Origin: Halobacillus mangrovi | Lineage (GTDB): Bacteria; Bacillota; Bacilli; Bacillales; Halobacillaceae | DNA: 64,000 bases | Assembly: GCF_002097535.1 (NCBI RefSeq) | Contig: NZ_CP020772.1 | Span: forward strand, 3,991,501-4,055,500 | Direction of reading: 5' to 3' | Shown: in pieces, positions 61,101 to 64,000 of the stretch | Position numbering within the stretch: the first letter of the stretch is position 1 | Layout of the letters: each line of letters starts with the position of its first letter | Program-made: the position numbers and the translations under genes | The notes under the pieces: generated by a model | Told to the model about the DNA's origin: nothing | The model's database searches: none | Seen by the model: only the letters and a program-made list of their open reading frames with translations

Positions 61101-61256
61101 AAGACCGTTCGCTGTCGGCGGTCCTTCATAAAATACAAATGTTTCTGCGCCTTCGCGCTCATCCATAGAGCGTCTAAAGACGTTTTCAGCGTTCCAATAA
61201 TCTTTGACGCGATTTTCGCGGTCTAAAGCTGCTTCTTTCGTGTTAACACTGCGCAT
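58167..61256 (-). CDS. ileS: isoleucyl-tRNA synthetase, type 2 (IleS2-like)
   Basis: A 1029-residue class Ia synthetase. The HIGH motif appears as HAGH in [21 protein letters not shown] as KMSKSKGN, and a CP1 editing domain lies between ([29 protein letters not shown]). Length and the GLPHxGH form match the eukaryote-like type 2 enzymes, which resist mupirocin in several bacteria, rather than the roughly 920-residue type 1 of B. subtilis. The start is the ATG with GAGGTG 6 bases upstream; a GTG lies three codons before. It is controlled by a T-box leader with an Ile specifier. Confidence 0.95.
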   Translation of the reverse strand: MRSVNTKEAALDRENRVKDYWNAENVFRRSMDEREGAETFVFYEGPPTANGLPHAGHVLGRVIKDFVGRYKTMQGYQVLRKGGWDTHGLPVELEVEKQLGISGKQEIEKYGVEKFIEECKKSVFNYEKEWREFTESIGYWLDMDDPYVTLENRYIESVWYILSDLHKRDLLSKGHRVTPYCPSCQTTLSSHEVAQGYEDVKDLSATAKFKVKGSENEFFLGWTTTPWTLPANVTLAVHSDLDYIKAKKDGEVYIVAEALAEKNLGEEYEIVSKHKGSEFKDVEYIAPFPFVKPERGHFVVEADFVNAESGTGVVHIAPAYGEDDYNLVKEYNLSFFNVVDGQGRYTEDIPPFQGRFVKDCDVDIVKYLANEGLLFHKEKYEHSYPHCWRCDSPLLYYAIESWFIKTTQLKDQFLENNEEVTWHPDHIKHGRFGNFLENMVDWNIGRNRFWGTPLPIWICDSCDHQYAPHSQADLQEKAIGDIGDVELHKPYVDRVQLKCEKCEGTMNRVPEVIDVWFDSGSMPFAQQHYPFENKDQFEKQFPADVICEGIDQTRGWFYSLLAVSTLFTGKAPYKRVLSTGHILDEEGRKMSKSKGNALNPTDLVTKFGADAFRWALLADSAPWNNKRFSERVVVEAKSKVIDTLVNTHGFYTLYANIDGYEFDQNETGEKTLLDRWVLSRLNSVTGVVGEALDDYDFTKAAKALEKYVDEVSNWYIRRSRDRFWEEGMTESKKAAYHTLHEVLTGLSQLMAPFTPFLAEDIYQNLTGESVHLAFFPKVNDQVVDKQLEQDMDAVLQVVELARGVRNTEAIKTKQPLSELTVIPVNPDQGKALEKYNNIIRDEINVKEVVVKQSSDDLVRYEVKLNFRAAGPVLGKNVGVVKGYLEKLSDEEAAQVVQDEKVVVPTGDGEVEVPMDLLNVERVADSGLSMGSNQDFHVILDTTITEELRLEGLAREVIRVIQDDRKKQDLPIDLRVDIALDGDDDVKKAIQQNEQLIRENVLVNNLTLGDADNMKEFTVGDNQVKVALQK

Positions 61257-61354
61257 TTCTTCCACCTCTTACCCTTTTATTTTTTATATAAATGAAATGA
61301 CTATTATTGCTGCAGAAGCGGATGTCCCCGGGCAGTAGCCTGCACATTTAAAAT

Positions 61355-61620
61355 AAAAAATCCGCCCCTGCTTTTATGATTAAAAACAGGGACGGATTGG
61401 ATCCGCGGTACCACCCATATTCCGCGCAAAAAACGCACGGCACTTGGTTCACATAACGGATAACGGCCGCCAACCGGTTCTCCCTACTCTTCAACATTTC
61501 AGCAGAACTTCTCGGAGATGATCTTCAGCTCTATACGGTCATCGCTTTTCACCAGCCAGCGACTCTCTACAGACCCTAGGATAAAGCCTACTCTTCTCGT
61601 CAACGAAAATATACGTAGTT
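61355..61620 (-). promoter_or_regulatory. T-box riboswitch (tRNA-Ile) leader of ileS
   Basis: On the minus strand the leader has a Stem I with GACGAGAAGAGTA near the 5' end, a specifier region GAAGATCATC giving AUC (Ile; best placed at 61520-61522), and the T-box sequence GGGTGGTACCGCGG (61403-61416). A terminator hairpin follows, ATCCGTCCCTG pairing with CAGGGGCGGAT (61360-61397), with a TTTTTT run. Uncharged tRNA-Ile would stabilise the antiterminator and allow ileS transcription. Confidence 0.95.
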
Positions 61621-61627
61621 TCTCCAT

Positions 61628-61656
61628 ATCATATTACGAAATTGTTCGGATGTCAA
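61628..61656 (-). promoter_or_regulatory. sigma-A promoter of the ileS leader
   Basis: On the minus strand TTGACA (61651-61656), 17 bases, TATGAT (61628-61633). Transcription would start near 61621. The stretch 61657-61834 upstream holds only an inverted repeat TTGGTG-N9-CACCAA and the leader of the next gene. Confidence 0.85.
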
Positions 61657-61834
61657 AATATCTTTTGCCCCCATCTTATCCTTTTATTGAAAAATATATA
61701 CGTATCCGAATATCGTTGCACTATTTGGTGTAGATTTTGCACCAATTTTATTTTGTGATCAACGTTGATTTGAAACTCATATTATCGCTTATCACATTTC
61801 CACACTACAATAGTAGTAAAAGGAGGCAGAAACC

Positions 61835-62608
61835 ATGTCAGATGAAGTGAAACGCCAAGTACAAGCGAATTTTTCAAAGAATAAAGAAGCTTATGTCACG
61901 AGCTCCACTCATAAAAATCAGGGGGATTTAGATTTAATAAACGAATGGCTCCAGCCGGATCAGAAGTGGACTGTTTTGGATATTGCTACAGGAGGCGGGC
62001 ATGTGGCCAAAGCGCTTAGCCCCTTAGTCGGTAGTGTCTTTGCTACGGACTTAACAAAAGACATGCTTCAAAATACAGCCACCCACCTTCGTACCCTTCC
62101 GAACATTCATTTTGTTGTCGCTGATGCCGAAGCGCTGCCATTCCTTGACGAAAGTTTTGATGCGGTCACTTGTCGGATTGCTCCTCATCACTTCCCTTCA
62201 CCGGAAACATTCATTACTGAGGTGGAACGTGTTTTGAAGCCTGGAGGATTTTTTTTAATGATTGATAATGTAGCCCCTCAAGATGAGAATCTTGACCATT
62301 TTTACAATACTTTTGAAAAGATGCGGGATAAAAGCCACGTCCGCGCGTTAAAGGTATCTGAATGGAAGCAGCTTTTATGTGGTGCCGGTCTTTCTATAGA
62401 ACAAGAACTTACGAGAAAAAAGACACTCCCTTTTCCAGATTGGGTTAAAAGGACTACAGATAACGATCAAGAACGCTTGAATGTCGAATGCTATTTTCAG
62501 AATGCTGACGAAAAAGCTTTCTCTTATTTCTCTATTAAAAAAGAAAAAGACCGCATTCAATCATTCTCTATTGATGAGTGGATGGTTAAATCTATGAAAG
62601 AAGCGTAA
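61835..62608 (+). CDS. class I SAM-dependent methyltransferase (UbiE/YxbB-like)
   Basis: A protein of 257 residues with VLDIATGGGHVAKAL (SAM loop), VFATDLT, VVADAEALPFLDESFDAVTCRIAPHHFPSPETFITEVERVLKPGGFFLMID, then about 120 residues of C-terminal cap. It resembles Bacillus YodH/YxbB-type enzymes of unknown substrate. AAAGGAGG precedes the ATG. It lies between ileS (divergent) and the cytochrome bd gene. Confidence 0.85.
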   Translation: MSDEVKRQVQANFSKNKEAYVTSSTHKNQGDLDLINEWLQPDQKWTVLDIATGGGHVAKALSPLVGSVFATDLTKDMLQNTATHLRTLPNIHFVVADAEALPFLDESFDAVTCRIAPHHFPSPETFITEVERVLKPGGFFLMIDNVAPQDENLDHFYNTFEKMRDKSHVRALKVSEWKQLLCGAGLSIEQELTRKKTLPFPDWVKRTTDNDQERLNVECYFQNADEKAFSYFSIKKEKDRIQSFSIDEWMVKSMKEA

Positions 62609-62624
62609 TACGAGTATAAAAAAG

Positions 62625-62673
62625 ACCTCGCATTGGAAAAATAAGTTAGGTATAGACGAATTTAATGCGAGGT
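62625..62673 (+). promoter_or_regulatory. hairpin that can mask the cydA ribosome binding site
   Basis: ACCTCGCATT (62625-62634) pairs perfectly with AATGCGAGGT (62664-62673) around 29 bases. The right arm contains the cydA Shine-Dalgarno GAGGT. It could be a terminator remnant of the upstream gene or a translation control element. Confidence 0.45.
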
Positions 62674-62681
62674 GTACATAT

Positions 62682-64000
62682 ATGGATGTTGTTGTCATGG
62701 CCAGGGCTTTGTTCGGTACGTCCTTAGGATTTCATATTATTTACGCTACTTTAGGCGTCGGACTGCCCGTTATGATCATTATTGCTGAAGTCCTCTACTT
62801 GATAAAAAAAGATTCCGATTATGCGTTGATGGCAAGACGATGGACGAAAGGGTTTGCGATATTGCTCGCAGTCTCGATCGCCTCAGGAACCATTGTCGGT
62901 GTACTCATATCACTTTTGTTTCCAAACTTTATGGAGATCGTAGGGCAAGTCATCGCCCTTCCTTTCCAGATGGAGATATTTGCTTTCTTAATTGAAGCGG
63001 TTTTCATGTCGATTTATTTGTATGCAGCCGACCGTCTGCCTCCTTCACTGCGAATCGTCAGTATCATTTCTGTGGCAATCGGGGCCACGGCTTCTGCAAT
63101 ATTAATTACGGATGTACACGCGTGGATGAACACGCCTGCCGGGTTCAACATTACTCCAAATGGAGACATTACAGACATTGATGTATGGGCAGCATTCTTC
63201 AACCCAAGCTTCGGGGTTACGGCCATCCACGTAACGTTGTCTGCCTATATGACCGTCTCTTTTCTGATCGCTTCCATTGCAGCTTTACGATTAATGAGAA
63301 GGAAACTTTCAGCGGCAGAACGTAACTATCATAAAAAAGCATTGATGATCGCCCTTTATTTCGGAGCACTGACGTCTCTTGCGACAGCAATTAATGGTCA
63401 CGAAACAGCCCAGATGCTTCATGAGTACAATCCTCGAAAACTCGCAGCCGCCGAAGGGCTTTTTGAAACGACAAGGTACGCACCACTGTCAGTTGGTGGA
63501 TACACGTCTCTGGAAGATCAGCGAGTAAAGTACGCAATTGAAATTCCGAATGGGCTTAGCTTCCTTGCTGGAGATCGGTTTGATACAGAGGTACTTGGCC
63601 TTAACGAATGGCCGCAAGAACTTTGGCCGCCTCTTTATGTCCACGTCCTCTTCAACGTGATGGTGGGAATAGGCACCGTACTGATCTTAATCGCTTTGCT
63701 TGCTCTGTTCTGGAAGCATGTCTTGAAAAAAGAGTTCCCAGGCTGGATGCTCGCTGTCCTTGTCGTCAGTGGACCGTTAGCATTGATTGCGATAGAAGCT
63801 GGCTGGTGCTTCAGTTGTATCGGAAGACAGCCATGGACGATCACTGATGTTCTTAGAACAGGGGAAGCGGCGACGAAGTCAAACAGTGTGAATATCCTGT
63901 TTTACTTATTCTTAATCCTGTACGTCACGTTGCTGTTTGTTACAGGCTTTATTATGAGACATTACTTTAAACGAAACCCTGTGAGCAACGATTTAGCTAA
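62682..64000 (+). CDS. cydA: cytochrome bd ubiquinol oxidase subunit I (partial, runs off the window)
   Basis: 439 codons are visible and no stop is reached by base 64000; the family length (about 440-450) means little is missing. Membrane helices begin with RALFGTSLGFHIIYATLG (heme-ligand His18). FQMEIFAFLIEAVFMSIYLY, TAIHVTLSAYM and the quinol loop after ALYFGALTSLATAINGHETAQ follow. The Q loop is short, as in the cyanide-insensitive CioA/YthA type. The GRQPW motif is preceded by GWCFSCI, where E. coli-type CydA has Glu two before Gly; this looks like a subfamily trait. It oxidises quinol and reduces oxygen at the membrane. cydB should follow outside the window. Confidence 0.92.
   Translation, partial: MDVVVMARALFGTSLGFHIIYATLGVGLPVMIIIAEVLYLIKKDSDYALMARRWTKGFAILLAVSIASGTIVGVLISLLFPNFMEIVGQVIALPFQMEIFAFLIEAVFMSIYLYAADRLPPSLRIVSIISVAIGATASAILITDVHAWMNTPAGFNITPNGDITDIDVWAAFFNPSFGVTAIHVTLSAYMTVSFLIASIAALRLMRRKLSAAERNYHKKALMIALYFGALTSLATAINGHETAQMLHEYNPRKLAAAEGLFETTRYAPLSVGGYTSLEDQRVKYAIEIPNGLSFLAGDRFDTEVLGLNEWPQELWPPLYVHVLFNVMVGIGTVLILIALLALFWKHVLKKEFPGWMLAVLVVSGPLALIAIEAGWCFSCIGRQPWTITDVLRTGEAATKSNSVNILFYLFLILYVTLLFVTGFIMRHYFKRNPVSNDLA

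Noticed and set aside
1..64000. CRISPR arrays, tRNA/rRNA genes, prophage or intact insertion sequences
   Set aside because: No regular spaced repeats, no cloverleaf or rRNA signature and no transposase, integrase or phage structural gene was seen.

Overview
The window comes from a low-GC, endospore-forming member of the Bacillaceae. It carries an SspH-type spore protein, BrxA, a WalR box, a TnrA box, cre sites and a T-box leader, all arranged as in Bacillus relatives. The acidic lipoproteins and overall gene content fit a moderately halophilic genus such as Halobacillus or Virgibacillus, but that placement is inference. No rRNA, tRNA, CRISPR array, phage or intact insertion sequence was seen.

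Layout. 1-8.8 kb: housekeeping and small stress genes, namely an SDR, a GNAT, a flavin reductase, an RsbR-like STAS protein, a LysM-3D wall protein behind a WalR box, a methyltransferase, two inverted copies of a structured intergenic repeat, a MerR-TipAS regulator, an AimR-like orphan receptor and a DinB protein. 8.8-17 kb: peptidase E, a formate/nitrite-type channel, a small zinc protein, an ABC exporter operon and a 1139-residue membrane protein. 17-24 kb: a CvfC-like/BrxA operon, a broken AAA ATPase gene, and a redox cluster of two-component system plus membrane-anchored molybdenum oxidoreductase flanked by two related acidic lipoproteins, then MscL with a zinc ribbon. 24-29 kb: the divergent nifS / nadB-nadC-nadA locus for quinolinate and NAD synthesis. 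29-31 kb: a TetR regulator with tandem operators, an endonuclease I and sspH.

31-44 kb is a fructan-use locus. A secreted 1890-residue enzyme with two GH32 domains would cut polymer outside the cell. A solute-binding lipoprotein and two permeases would import oligomers. A cytoplasmic GH32 enzyme would finish the hydrolysis. A LacI-type repressor shares a 24-bp promoter element with the transport operon, and CcpA (cre) sites lie at the repressor and large-enzyme promoters. No ABC ATPase is present locally.

44-53 kb: a luciferase-like oxidoreductase and a nitrogen block. The ammonium transporter has a TnrA box centred about 50 bp upstream of its predicted start, and is followed by a DUF294 nucleotidyltransferase and a DEDDh exonuclease. 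Next is a YjiH transporter-like protein/class III aminotransferase operon with a clear sigma-54 (-24/-12) promoter. It is preceded by a PAS-AAA+-HTH activator gene and three copies of the palindrome TATTCA-N4-TGAATA, the best candidate here for an undescribed regulatory unit. 53-64 kb: a PrsA-like lipoprotein, a WYL regulator divergent from an SDR, a LysR/GNAT pair, methyltransferases, a type-2 IleRS gene under a T-box leader, and a cytochrome bd subunit I gene cut by the window end.

Many genes start at TTG or GTG, or at an internal ATG with a good Shine-Dalgarno. Starts below were chosen on that basis and can be shorter than the longest open frame.
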